A stretch of DNA of 64,000 bases from the NCBI GenBank assembly GCA_033807775.1, contig CM066314.1, positions 39,298,001 through 39,362,000 of the forward strand, in the 5' to 3' direction. The notes beneath the pieces are model-generated. The model worked only from the letters and a program-made list of their open reading frames with translations, was not told where the DNA came from and did no database searches. Shown here piece by piece: positions 46,549-58,109 of this stretch. A program made the position numbers and the translations under genes. The DNA is from Saussurea involucrata. Its lineage: Eukaryota; Streptophyta; Magnoliopsida; Asterales; Asteraceae. Every line of letters begins with the position of its first letter. The stretch's first letter is position 1.

Positions 46549-47084
46549 TGTAACACCCTTAAAATTGAAAGAACAACTAAATAAAATCTTCGATATAAAT
46601 AACCACTTAAAGATAAAATTACTTATACAAACCATTCTTGAAATTGCCGCAAAATAAAACATTATAATTTTAGCAATCAAAACCTAAGTCATTCACCAAG
46701 GCTACAAAAGGTCGGGTGTTACTCAACCCCCAAAATCAAGTTGTTATTCCCCAAATGCGGAAGACTTCACCAAGCTAGTTACTTCTTGAGCACACAACTA
46801 GCTCTCTACGCTTCACAGTGTCACTAGTACTATTTCCCAACTGGAACCTGTTGCCCATGCCGACAAATAAAAAGGGTTAGGCTAACGTCTAGTGAGTTCA
46901 AGAGTTTTTATCATGGTTATATAATTCGTAAGACGAGAGAGATGCAATTTAAATCATGAGCTCAAAAGAATTTACTTTAAATGCAAACCACCCATTTCAA
47001 CTCACATAAATCGCATGATGAAAACTCTAATATAAAACGATTCTCATAATTGACTCAACCCAAAACCCACTTCAAAAGTGAAAT
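46549..47084 (-). repeat. Chromovirus-like LTR fragment
   Basis: TGTAACACCCTTAAAATTG at its left edge is the reverse complement of the usual GGGTGTTACA LTR end. It is cut by the next LTR at 47085. GGTCGGGTGTTACTCAACCCCC near 46710 supports the assignment. Confidence 0.45.
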
Positions 47085-48561
47085 TGTAACAACCCAACTC
47101 AAAGAATAAAACTTACACAACGTGAATCAAGCAACTCGCCGAAACGGCTCCCAAATACTTTCATAAACATAAGAGTACATTACAAAGTTCGCGGAAACAA
47201 CCTATTACACAGCTGAGATTTCTAAAGACTAAGCTTGACATGCTAAATAAAACAACTTCCTTCTAGTCCAAAGTTTCACACTCACGCTTCCTCTTTGCCC
47301 TTATTAGAGTCTTCTACTAAGTGCTTACCTGAAATGGTTTAGTTTTGGAAAAGCGAGGGTTAGACCATGAGGTCTAGTGAGCTCCCTCTAGTGGCACAGT
47401 TTCATCAATAAATATAAAGCATTCCTAACCATTATAACAATAACTTTAAACTTTAAACAATAAGCTTTCACACAAACTGCACATGTAAATGGCACACTGA
47501 AGTCCCGCAATGGCGACAACGTGTCAGTCTCACACTGCCTTACTGGGTCACACCTCCCATGGCAGAAACGGAACACCCCCCCCGGTATAAGCACTGGCGG
47601 GCCCACCCCCCGACTTAGCCATTACACATCTATCAACAATGTATGCATACATCTCACGTAAACTTTCATACACGCATTTTCATGTAATAAAACATATCAG
47701 TTCATATTCATGTACTTACTTCAGAAAACACGTTTAAAATACGTATTTAGTTAGAAAAACTCACCTGTCCTTCTGGCGCAAAACTTCTTAGTGGAACTTC
47801 GGTACTCTAGGTGGAACACCTATTATTAAAGGAAGACGAAGAGTAAGTCCTAGACTGGCATTCACAAAAACCTGGACAGATCCCTAAATGTTTCGAATAC
47901 GAAACCAAAGTTCCGGACTCCAATGCTTTTCTGGATCCTAACCTGGAATCCGCTACACACCCGGATCCCAATCCGGAATCCGCAACACACCCGGATCCCA
48001 ATCCGGAATCCGCTACACATTCGGATTCCAAATCCGGATTTCACTTATTCCGAAATCTTGTCTGACTCATGATTTTCCGGATTATGGCGATTTGCGATAC
48101 TGCATAGCCACAAGGGTCAGGGATTAGCCCCTCCTACCCCAAACTCCTAGTCTCTCACTCAAAAGATGATTAACCAAATATATTCACCCTCCTTTAAGGT
48201 TATAAACCACAAACAGACCCGCTCTTAAGAGTAAATTGATTAATCAAACAAATGTCATCTCTGCTAAACATCTGATTACTAAATTCAACCATTAATGTGA
48301 GATGGTAGAGTTTACCTTGCATTGATTGATGGAGATTCCTCTTCTTCTCCTTCTTCCCAAAATCGCAAACTGAAATGTGCTTCTTCACTTCTCAGCTCTC
48401 ACACACAGCCGCCAAGTTAAAATAACAATTTCTAGGGTTTTGTGCCTAATTTGAGGGTTTTATACCTTCCAACGAAATTACAATATGGTCCCTCAAGACT
48501 TTAGCTTTCACTTTTCTTCCATCCATCTTACACTTCTTTAATTTAAAACTTGGTTATTACA
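47085..48561 (-). repeat. Tekay/Del-like 3' LTR, minus orientation
   Basis: On the minus strand it starts TGTAATAACC at 48561 and ends GGTTGTTACA at 47085, directly preceded (48562-48576) by a GAGGGGGAGATAT purine tract. The 1,477-bp length fits Tekay/Del chromoviruses. It contains the 30-bp tandem repeats at 47932-48040. The partner LTR is outside the window. Confidence 0.65.
47932..48040. repeat. 30-bp tandem repeat inside the LTR
   Basis: About three and a half copies of CCGGATCCCAATCCGGAATC followed by CGCTACACAC. The AATCCGGA/TCCGGATT halves are internally palindromic. Confidence 0.85.
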
Positions 48562-48576
48562 ATATCTCCCCCTCAA

Positions 48577-48970
48577 AAGAATTCCGTCCCTGGAATTCCA
48601 TCGTCGGACAAGCTTGAGTCCTTGGACCTCATGTCCGACCCTACCTCCCCATGCCTCTTGTCCTTTGGAATTACCAATGCATCTCCACGCGGTCAAGTTC
48701 CTTGCATATCAACCCCTTGGCTTGACTTACGGTCAAAGATTGCCTCCGATCTTAAGGCAAAGTTTCACTTCTCATCCACCCGTATCCTTGCTAAAGTATC
48801 GCCAAATCATCTTCCACAAGCATCCTTGTGTATAGAGACGTGATACACATTATAACTTCCCCATAATATCATCAGGTACAACCAATTTACACCCAAATCT
48901 CCAACTCATTCAACAATTTCATTGGACCCAAAATACAGCTCGACTTCACCTTTTCTCGGACGCATCACCC
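48577..48970 (-). pseudogene. Degenerate Tekay-like integrase C-terminus/chromodomain region
   Basis: Minus-strand translation shows KGEVELYFGSNEIVE, then GSYNVYHVSIHKDA, VDEK-stop-NFALRSEAIFDRKS and a GIPGTEF end next to the purine tract. These correspond to the GKLxPRYxGPFEIxERVG, YNVFHVSxLRK and VDEKLxFxExPxxILDRK blocks of Del/Tekay integrases. Stops and frame breaks are frequent, so this is a fossil. Confidence 0.6.
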
Positions 48971-50632
48971 CATTCTCTAGGGGTGTCTCCCGCATCAAGT
49001 TGTCTCCCAACTTGCGATTCACAAGACTTACGCTTTTCAGCCTAATCAACTTAGCTCCACCCAGCTGCCCAAACCGTTCTGATTAGAATCATAGTCGCTC
49101 CCAATCCTTCGGAACCACCTCTCGGTTAACCACCACTTTCTCGCACTGGGTTATTTCATATAACATACTTGCAACGTCTCTGACTAACTGCACCACAACA
49201 TCCCATCTAAAACATCCCATCTGTAACATCCCAGGCCAACCGTACCAGATATTGTCCGCTTTGTCCACACGCCTGAACTCACGGTTTTAAAACGTGTCTA
49301 AACAGGGTTTCCTCGAGCAACTCCACTTCCTTAAAAGAAGGATCTTTGCTGAATTCCATGCTACGATAACGTCCATTCCTTACCAAATGTAACCACTCAA
49401 CTCACCAACTTGACACAAGGCCAACCTTGAATATCCCAGTTAACTCACAGTTAAGAGTTCCCTCATCGAATAACATGCAATTATAGATTACTTCCCCAAT
49501 AGAACTTATGTCCCATGAAAATAGTGCTTCCCCTCCCGAATCACTTTGACTACACCTCATCAGTTTAAATCTATTCATACGCTCCCACCAAGTCATCACC
49601 CCACGGTTAAAAGCAGGAAACCTCCACAATCCATCATCTGATGTGTCTACCAATCCTGTAGTCGCACATCCAACTCACATTGCGTCCAACAATCGTCTAA
49701 CCATACACGAAATAAGTTCAAGCCTTACTCGCTCCACGAGGAACGACCATGCTCACCCGAAACTACTCCCATTAGTTTAGCACTGAGCAACAAGTTTACT
49801 TGAAACACCTCTCACTTTCACACCAAGTCAAATCCACTGGTCATCCATTCCGAGTACTACGTTAATCTACCTTTTTCTCTTCCTCCTCGAAACATAATGC
49901 CGTCAACGAACGGCCTACTAGGAGGTGCACGCTTTCGACCAATCACCAAAGTTAGTTTTCCACCGCCCTTGAACCATAACACATCCAAAACCCCTTCCTC
50001 CATACTCTCACCAGGAGTTCGTATACCTACTAATGACAATCTATATCTATACCCCCTACTCCACCCTTTTCGATGCCACTTGCCAAACTTCCTACTTCCA
50101 ACCTACTCCCTTACTCCGACCTAATATTTTCACCTTCCCAGGTCAGCATGGAGCACCGCCCACCAAACATTTCTTGCCTCCTCCTTCGACCTTTTCTACA
50201 AGCGTCGATAACACCTCTTCATTACTATACATAGTTAACAGTTTCACCAAAATTCTAACTTGAGGTATCCAACCAAGTCATCCAAAAATGACACCGGTAA
50301 TCGAAGCCACCACACACTTCTTGATCTCCAAACTGTTACCTTCTCAGATAATTCTTTCGTACACCAGAAACAATTCACATTCTTTAAAGATTCCGCATCT
50401 ACTACACCACATCGTAAACTAACCAATCCAACATCTTCTTTAAACTTTCAATGATCGAGAATGAACTCATCCAACCAAAAGTACACGGTCTCTCTTCTAG
50501 GTAACCACCATCTACCGCTCCACCCCTTTTCATTCTGAAAAGCTTTACCATAAACCAAATGAAAAACCTTACATCTCAACAATATACTCAACATCTTGTA
50601 TAACTCATCGGAAATCTTCGAACACGAACTTC
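48971..50632 (-). other. Eroded chromovirus interior, left of the second Sirevirus element
   Basis: No open frame shows enzyme motifs. A TGTAACATCCCAGGCCAACC block at 49222 looks like the end of another chromovirus LTR. The stretch continues at 62933 after the 50633-62927 insertion. Confidence 0.45.
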
Positions 50633-51555
50633 TGTTGGGTCACCAAGATTTGAAATTGACTCACCGATGATTTTCTCTATATCTTACTTAGAATATTTTA
50701 GCATGGTTCTTTTGTAATGACTTGTACAATATATCAACTGTTCGGTGAAGTCGAAGATCAACCGAAACCAAGCTTGAAGACATTCTCATTGTGGACATAA
50801 GAAGTCTCTTCTCAACATACATACAAGTCATTGTCCACCGATTGTGTGTCCACACATCGGTGGACAACCTCCCCACCGAACATCCTCTAGTCGGTGGAAG
50901 CATCCCACCGATCCTAAGGCTCAAATCGGTGGGATCTTTGTTTCAATGGTTTTCTTTGCAGATGGGTTCAATGTCCAATGCCAGTTATATCGGTGGAACT
51001 CCATCGGTGTGATTGTTCTTGGAATACACATCAAGAAGATCAATTATTATGGGACAATATCCTTTGCCAGATAAAAGTGACTGTTTGTCGTTTTATCCAT
51101 TATCAGTTAAAGTCCCTTTCAGCATGGGTTCTATTCCTAGTACCTAGAAAAAGGTGATAAAGACATATCAACTTTTCAGAAGTCAATATCCTCCAGCAAA
51201 TATCCTGATGACAGGTGTCCCAAGCATTTAATGCTTAGTACACTTATTCACACTATAAAAGGATGAAGGTGTTCCCATGCAAACTACGCTTTCTGGAAAT
51301 CTCTCTTAGTGCAATAAATCTCCATATTTCTTAAGAACTCTATAACTTTGTTCTAAGTGTTCTAAGTTGTTTTGTTTAGTTTACTTTGTGAAAGATTGTT
51401 AGAATAGTTTATCTGTTCTTTTCCGCAACAGTCTTTAGTTTCTATGTGTAATTCTTGTTGAAAAGTTTTCAATAATAGAATTAAAATTGTGAAATTTTGA
51501 GTATTGTATTCAACCCCCCTTCTACAATACTTGTTATAGCCATCTGGGACTAACA
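50633..51555 (+). repeat. 5' LTR of Sirevirus-type element 2
   Basis: TGTTGGGT start, GACTAACA end, TATA-box TATAAAAG at 51254-51261. Eleven ACCGA/TCGGT motifs lie between about 50660 and 51010, none in the rest. Confidence 0.93.
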
Positions 51556-51557
51556 AG

Positions 51558-51569
51558 TGGTATCAGAGC
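51558..51569 (+). promoter_or_regulatory. Primer binding site of element 2
   Basis: TGGTATCAGAGC, two bases after the LTR, initiator methionine tRNA type. Confidence 0.9.
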
Positions 51570-51599
51570 AGAAAGTTTAACTCATAAACTTGATCTGCG

Positions 51600-54129
51600 A
51601 TGGCTGCCTCTTCATCTTCAACTGTTGAAAATGCTTTTCAAAACAACTTTTCTGAAAATGGTTCCATTACCAAACCTCCTAAGTTTAACCCTAACAACTT
51701 TTCTCTTTGGAAAAGCCGTATGATGCTATTCATGGAAGGAGTGGATACTAGATATCCAACCATTCTCAAAGAGGGACCTATTATCCCTAGAGTCTGGGCT
51801 CGCTATGAAACATAGAGGCCTGGTAAAGAAAACGCTGATAAGGAGGACTCTAGTGACTCCGATGATTCTGATGAGCATTCTGACAAAGAGAAATCTAAGG
51901 CTACTGGTCGTTATATCCTCAAAAATCCTAAGAAATATACTGATGAAGAAAAATGTCTGGTTACTCTTGATTCAAAGCTTAGAGCAATCATTGCTCTCTC
52001 GCTTCCTGATGAAGTCTATCATTCTCTGGTTAACTTTGAAACTGCTAAAGAGATGTGGACCACACTGTGTGTTCTGTACGAAGGTACAGAGGAAGTGAAG
52101 AAATGCAAAAAGATCTCTCTCATCAGAAAGTATGAGCTCTTCACTCATGAAAAAGGTGAATCTCTTCCTAGCTACTATAATCATTTTAACTCTCTTCTGA
52201 ATGATCTGAAGTTACTAGGTAGAGTCTATGATAATGAGGAGGTTCTAAACAAGTTCATGGATTGTCTCCCTGAATTTTGGGAGAACATGTGCACTTGTAT
52301 CAAAACTTCCAAGGATCTTGAGTACATGCCTTTAACTGTCTTATATGGAACTCTCTTCAACTTTGAACAAACCAAGTTACAAAGGAAATCTATCATTAAA
52401 GAGATAAAGGCTCTTCTATAGCCCTTGTCAGTGAAAATTCCAAGAAATCTCAAAGTGTTCCACGCATCACCTATCCCTCATCAGATTCTGATAATGAAAG
52501 CCAAAACAACTCTTCTCACCAATCGGAGGCATATCTAAGTGATGCCGATGATGAAGGTGAAGAAATCTCGGTTAAGATGACATCTGATGAACTAGCTATG
52601 ATGGTCGGTTTCAAAAACAAATCTCGCTTTTCTAACAAATCCAAATCTTTCAGAAAACCCTCTTCTTCTACAAAAACTTCTTCAACTGATAAGTCAAATG
52701 AGGAATGTTTTAATTGTGGAAAGAAAGGACACTTCGCATCTGAGTGTAGGAGTAAGCGTGTGATGAAATCTAGGAATTCATCTTCTGACAAGTTTTCCTC
52801 CAAGTTTGAAAAACCCAAAAATAACTCTTTCAAATCAAACCTTGCCAAGAAAGATAATCAATCCTCTCCCCAAGACCATCAAGAACGAGCTGATAAGTAC
52901 AAAGCCAAATACAAGAAAGAAAAGGAAAGAAATGAGGGCCTCCTTAGAAAAGGAAAGGGCCTCATGGCCGAAATACATGATTGGGAAGAAGAAACCTCTG
53001 ACAGTGACAACAACTCTCCCAACATGTGCTTTATGGCCATCTCAGAAGATATGGAAGATTCTGAAAAGGCTACCTCTCCAATGGCTTTGGTGTCAACTGG
53101 TGCTCGACATCATACTCTCAGGTACATCCTTTTAATGATATGACTGACAGTGAGAAGATTGATGCTTATGAATCCTTAACTAAAGATTTTTATTCTATCA
53201 AGGATGGTAAGAAAAGAAAATCTGATCAAGTTAAAAATCTCACCTCTCAACTTGAAATATGTATGTCTAAACTTGAAAAGTTTGAGGAAATCAAAGCTGA
53301 GCTTGAGGATCTGAAAACCATAAATCATGTGATTTCAAAAGAGAAAAACAAACTTTTTAAGAAATTAAAAAAAGAACAAGAGACTGTTAAGAAATGGACG
53401 AGTTCATCAAAGAATCTTGAGCAAATCTTTAAAGATCAAATTTCTGTTAACAACAAATTTGGTTTAGGCTATGGAAAAACCATTTCTGACGTCTCTTCTC
53501 AAACTCTTGATCCTACCTCTAGTGTATGGGATGATGACTCAGAATCAAGTTCTTGTGACTCTATTTCTTTAAACTCTTTAGATCTAGATGAATCTTTAAA
53601 GTTTGGAATATTTGTAAAAGCTAAAGAATCTTCGTCTGTTCAAACCATGGAAGAAGAGAACTTTAATGATTTTTCAAAACCTATCCATGATCTGTTAAAA
53701 GATTTAGTCATTGATGAATATGTTCCTCCTTCTGAGTCTTCAAAATCAAAGTCCTTCAAAAGAGCTAAATCTAACTCTACCGATCTCTCTTTAAAAGGAA
53801 AATCCTCAGGCCTTGGGAAATAACTGTTCAAAAACTCTTCAAGAAATCTTTCCAAATTTGCTTCCACCTCTGATGATGGGACGTTAAGTTTTCCTCCACA
53901 CACCTTATCCTTTGGTCCTAAAACCTTTCAAGTTAATGTCATGGGAAAAGGAAAAGAAGAATTGCAAAAACCTAAAAATATTTTTGTTTACAGAAAGTGT
54001 TATAACTGTGGTGACACTTTTCATCTTGCAAAGGATTGTCCAAAGGAAAGAATTGAAAGAATCAAACCTAAGGACTCCTCTTCTTCTAACCCCAAAGGAC
54101 CCACCACCAAATGGGTACCTAAGAACTAA
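51600..54129 (+). pseudogene. gag: gag of Sirevirus-type element 2, broken
   Basis: ATG 51600 gives MAASSSSTVENAFQNN, then KPPKFNPNNFSLWKSRMMLFMEG, the Sirevirus capsid start. An in-frame TAG lies at 51813-51815. The frame then continues through LPDEVYHSLVNFETAKEMW and LPEFWENMCTCIK to a frameshift near 52412. Zinc knuckle 1 is CFNCGKKGHFASEC (about 52707). Another frame change occurs near 53115. A Lys/Glu-rich helical region (53140-53450) looks coiled-coil. A stop at 53821-53823 precedes knuckle 2, CYNCGDTFHLAKDC (about 53998). The segment ends at TAA 54127-54129, after KWVPKN. Gag would assemble the particle. Confidence 0.87.
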
Positions 54130-54140
54130 TATGTGTTTGC

Positions 54141-57100
54141 ATGCAGGTTTTTGAGCACCATCAAATATGGTATCTGGATAGTGGGTGCTCACGCCACATG
54201 ACAGGAAATAAATCTCTTCTCATCAACTATGTGTCTGGAAAAGGTCCATCTATAACTTTTGGTGACAACTCTAAAGGTTACACCAAAGGATATGGAACTC
54301 TCACTAATGGATCTGTCACTTTCAATAAAGTGGCATTTGTTGAAGGCCTCATGCATAATCTTCTCAGCATTAGCCAACATGAAAGTGGTGTTATCCGGAA
54401 AAAGGATGGAAAATGTCTATATCATTGATATGGGACAAGACAATAATTCATCCAACGTTTGCTTTGTGTCAGATGACACGGCCAAAAGGAACTGGCTGTG
54501 GCATAAACGTCTTTCTCATTTAAATTTCAAAACTCTCCATAAAATCTCCAACAAAGAGCTGGTGACTGGCATGCCAAAGTTAAACTTTGTCAAAGAGAAG
54601 CTGTGTGATGCATGTGAAAAAGGGAAACTCACCAAAACTTCTTTCAAGACCAAGCAATGCTCTTCCATCACTCTTCCTCTCCAGATGCTGCACATGGATC
54701 TATGTGGACCAGTCAGCACTCCCGGTCTAGGAGGCAAAAGGTACATTCTTGTAATTGTTGATGAATTTACTAGATATACTTGGGTGTCTTTTCTCAGGTA
54801 TAAAAGTGATGCAACTGAAGAAATCATCAACTTTGTCAAGAAAAATGAAGTTCTTAATGGACAACTTGTACGTTCGGTGAGGAGTGACAATGGCACTGAA
54901 TTCAGAAACAGTGCTCTTGAAGACTTCTTCAATGAGAAAGGAATTTCTCAAAACTTCTCTGCTGTCAGAACTCCTCAGCAAAATGGAGTGGTGGAAAGGA
55001 AGAACAGAACTCTGTGTGAGGCCGCTAGATCAATGCTAAGTGAATCAAACCTACCTACCTATTTCTGGGCTGAAGCTGTTAATACTGCCTGTTTTACCCA
55101 AAATAGGTCGGTGATATCCAAAAGACATGATAAGACCCCATATGAAGTTTTCCATGGCAGAAAACCAAATATTGGCTTTCTTCATGTTTTTGGCTGTGTG
55201 TGCTTTATTCTAAATGATCATGATAATCTTGGGAAGTTTGATCCCAAAGCTGATGAAGGAATCTTTGTTGGATACTCTCTATCCTCCAAAGCTTATCGTG
55301 TGTACAATCTCAGGAGAAAATGCATTGATGAGTCTATTCATGTCAAATTCGATGATCTAAGATCATCATCTTTTTCAAATGATGATGATGAATTACACAG
55401 ATGGATCTCTTCATGCATAGGTGATGCTCCTATTGTCAACCCTACCGATGCATCCCCCATCAAATCAAATCCATCTACTTCCTATAACCAAGTTGGGTCA
55501 CCTTCTATAGTTCCTGACCTTTCTTCTACCGAAATTGACCATCTTCCCACCAACATGGACTCTCCTACCGATGTACCTTCTCCCACCGAAATTCATCCCT
55601 CCACCGATACACAACCTTCCACCAATCCTCTACCTACCACCGATAATACAGTTTCTCACCGAACCTCTGATCCCACTACTTCAACTTTATCCACACAAAA
55701 CATTCCACCTCCTTTACCTCCTGCCACAAAATGGACCAAAGATCACCCTATCGATCAAATCATTGGTGATCAGCAAGCTGGTGTCCAAACTCGCAGAGGA
55801 GTTGGAAATATTTGTCTCTATGTGAACTTTCTCTCTCTTATTGAACCCAATAAGATTGATGAAGCTCTAGCAGATCCCTGTTGGATCACTGCCATGCAAG
55901 AAGAGCTTTCCCAATTTGAGAGAAACAAAGTTTGGAGATTGGTTTCCAGACCTCGAAAGAAGACAATCATTGGAACCAAATGAGAAACAAAATGGATGAA
56001 GAAGGAACAGTTGTCAGAAACAAGGCCAGACTGGTAGCTCAAGGATACAGACAGGAAGAGGGCATTAATTATGATGAAACTTTTGCCCCTGTTGCAAGAC
56101 TTGAAGCAATAAGAATCTTTCTGGCTCATGCTGCCTACCAAAATTTTAGGGTCTTCCAGATGGATGTCAAAAGTGCCTTCCTCAATGGGGAACTTGCAGA
56201 GGAAGTCTATGTGAAACAACCACCTGGCTTCGAAGACCCAGCTCATCCAGACTATGTGTACAGATTAGAAAAGGCTCTCTATGGCCTCAAGCAAGCTCCA
56301 CGTGCTTGGTATGACACTCTTGCTGACTTTCTTCTAAAGAATAGATACTCTAGAGGTAAAATTGACAACACTCTCTTTATCAAGAAGACCTCAGGTAATC
56401 TCATTCTTGTCCAAATCTATGTTGATGACATCATCTTTGGTGCCACTGATGAATCACTATGTGATGAGTTTGCTTCTCTCATGATGCGTGAATATGAGAT
56501 GAGTATGATGGGAGAGCTTACATTCTTTTTGGGCCTTCAGGTCAAACAATCTTCAGAAGGGATTTTTATAAATCAAAGTAAATATATTCGTGACCTTCTG
56601 AAGAAATTCAACTTTTTAGATAGCTCTCCTATGAAAACTCCCATGGCACCACCTTTGAAACTTCATGCTGATTTGAATGGTGAATCTGTGGATGTTACCA
56701 ATTATCGAGGGATGATTGGTTCTCTTCTATATTTAACAGCCAGCAGACCGGATATTATGTTTGCTACTTGTATTTGTGCCCGTTATCAGGCCAATCTAAA
56801 AGAATCTCATTTGGCTGCTGTAAAACGGATTTTCCGGTATCTGAAAGGTACCTTGCACCTGGGTCTTTGGTAAAGAATCAGGATTTGAACTAACTGGGTA
56901 TTCAGATTCAGATTATGCAGGTTCCAAAATTGACAGGAAAAGTACCACAGGTAGCTGCCAACTTCTTGGTGGAAAATTAGTCAGCTGGTCCAGCAAGAAA
57001 CAAAACTAAGTTTCAACTTCAACTGCTGAAGCTGAATATGTAGTTGTTGGAAGCTGCTGTGCTCAAATACTGTGGATGAAAAATCAACTGCGGGATTGTG

Positions 57101-57360
57101 CTCAAGTCTACTCCAAAGTCCCAATTCTGTGTGATAATTCAAGTGCAATAGCCATTGCAAATAATCCGGTTCTACATTCCAGATCAAAGCACATAGACAT
57201 CAGATATCATTTCATCAGGGACCACATCTCCAAAGGTGACATTGAGCTGCATTTTATTTCAACTGATCTTCAGCTTGCCGATCTGTTCACCAAGCCCTTG
57301 GAGGAAGCCAGGTTCAATTTTCTAATAAGTGAACTTGGAATGTTGTACTTAGATAATTAA
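54141..57360 (+). pseudogene. pol: pol of Sirevirus-type element 2, broken
   Basis: It begins at ATGCAGGTT, 11 bases after the gag stop. Protease motif WYLDSGCSRHMTG lies near 54168. After LLSISQ a deletion removes the usual following segment and shifts frame. Integrase is intact in one frame: WLWHKRLSHLNF..CDACEKGK zinc site, Asp in HMDLCGP, Asp in RSDNGTEF, Glu in TPQQNGVVERKNR. The TGA at 55981-55983 breaks the frame where RT starts. RT has MDVKSAFLNG and YVDD near 56420. A stop at 56871-56873, a frame change and TAA near 57007 break RNase H (SDSDYAGSK, STAEAEY). The end has ADLFTKPL and stops at 57358-57360. Confidence 0.9.
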
Positions 57361-57800
57361 AAAAAATTGTTGTATATAGTCTTGCTCACCGATCTCTCAA
57401 AGTATCGGTGGCCGATGGTGCAAATGTCTTCTCCACCGAAGTCACCGAAACTCTCTTCGGTCTTATCCACAGAAGTTACTCTACACCGACGATCGATCCT
57501 AATCGGTGGTTCCTTACAACACCGATCCCTTGTATATATGCCCCTATTTTGTTAAATAAACCCACCGACGATAGATCCTTTATCGGTGTCCCCCTTCTCC
57601 ACCGACACTCTTCCTTCGTCGGTGTCCCCCATCTCCACCGACGATCGATTTCCCTTCCACCGATACTCTTACACACGTGCTCACCGACCCTAAACCATCG
57701 TTTCTACTCTATCGGTGATTTATCCCATTCTTGCTAATCGGTAAGATTTCCCCACCGAAATCTCCCACCGATTTTAGGGTTTATTTGGCTTCTCCTATAC
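57361..57800 (+). repeat. Dense ACCGA/TCGGT motif cluster after pol
   Basis: About twenty CACCGA/TCGGTG-type motifs in 430 bases on both strands (for example near 57387, 57404, 57437, 57505, 57567, 57586, 57600 and 57637). The distances vary, so this is a motif cluster rather than a tandem repeat. No credible coding frame. Confidence 0.8.
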
Positions 57801-57891
57801 ACTTGCCCATGATCACATCACTCCTACAACCCTAGATGTCAGCCGACTTGACCCTTCCCCTTCCGTGAAAACCCACTTTGGACCACATATT

Positions 57892-58017
57892 CCAATAACC
57901 CTCATCATTACTAGTTTTAAACTATATTATTTTATTTAAGCCTCCCCTCTCACTTCCTCATAACCGTTCCCTCTCATTTTTTGAATTCATCACTCCTCTT
58001 TACTTCTCCTATAAATA
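57892..58017 (+). promoter_or_regulatory. Candidate internal promoter before the post-pol frame (element 2)
   Basis: CCAAT at 57892-57896 and TATAAATA at 58010-58017, about 92 bases before ATG 58110, followed by a CT/CA-rich leader. Same arrangement as 11048-11132 in element 1. Confidence 0.5.
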
Positions 58018-58109
58018 CAACTCTTCACCATCCTCACTCATCTTCTTCATACGAAACCTGCAACCATCCAAAGCTTTCTCTCTTCGCTCTCAAGACCCTC
58101 TCTTTCAAC

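Noticed and set aside
48550..50454. Plus-strand frames of 60-97 residues
   Set aside because: Antisense to the eroded minus-strand chromovirus; no family motifs.
50688..50924. 78-residue minus-strand protein repeated at 62059-62295
   Set aside because: Same reason; both lie in the LTRs of Sirevirus element 2.
57408..57737. 109-residue Pro/Ser-rich frame
   Set aside because: Follows from the CACCGA motif cluster; no start context or conservation seen.
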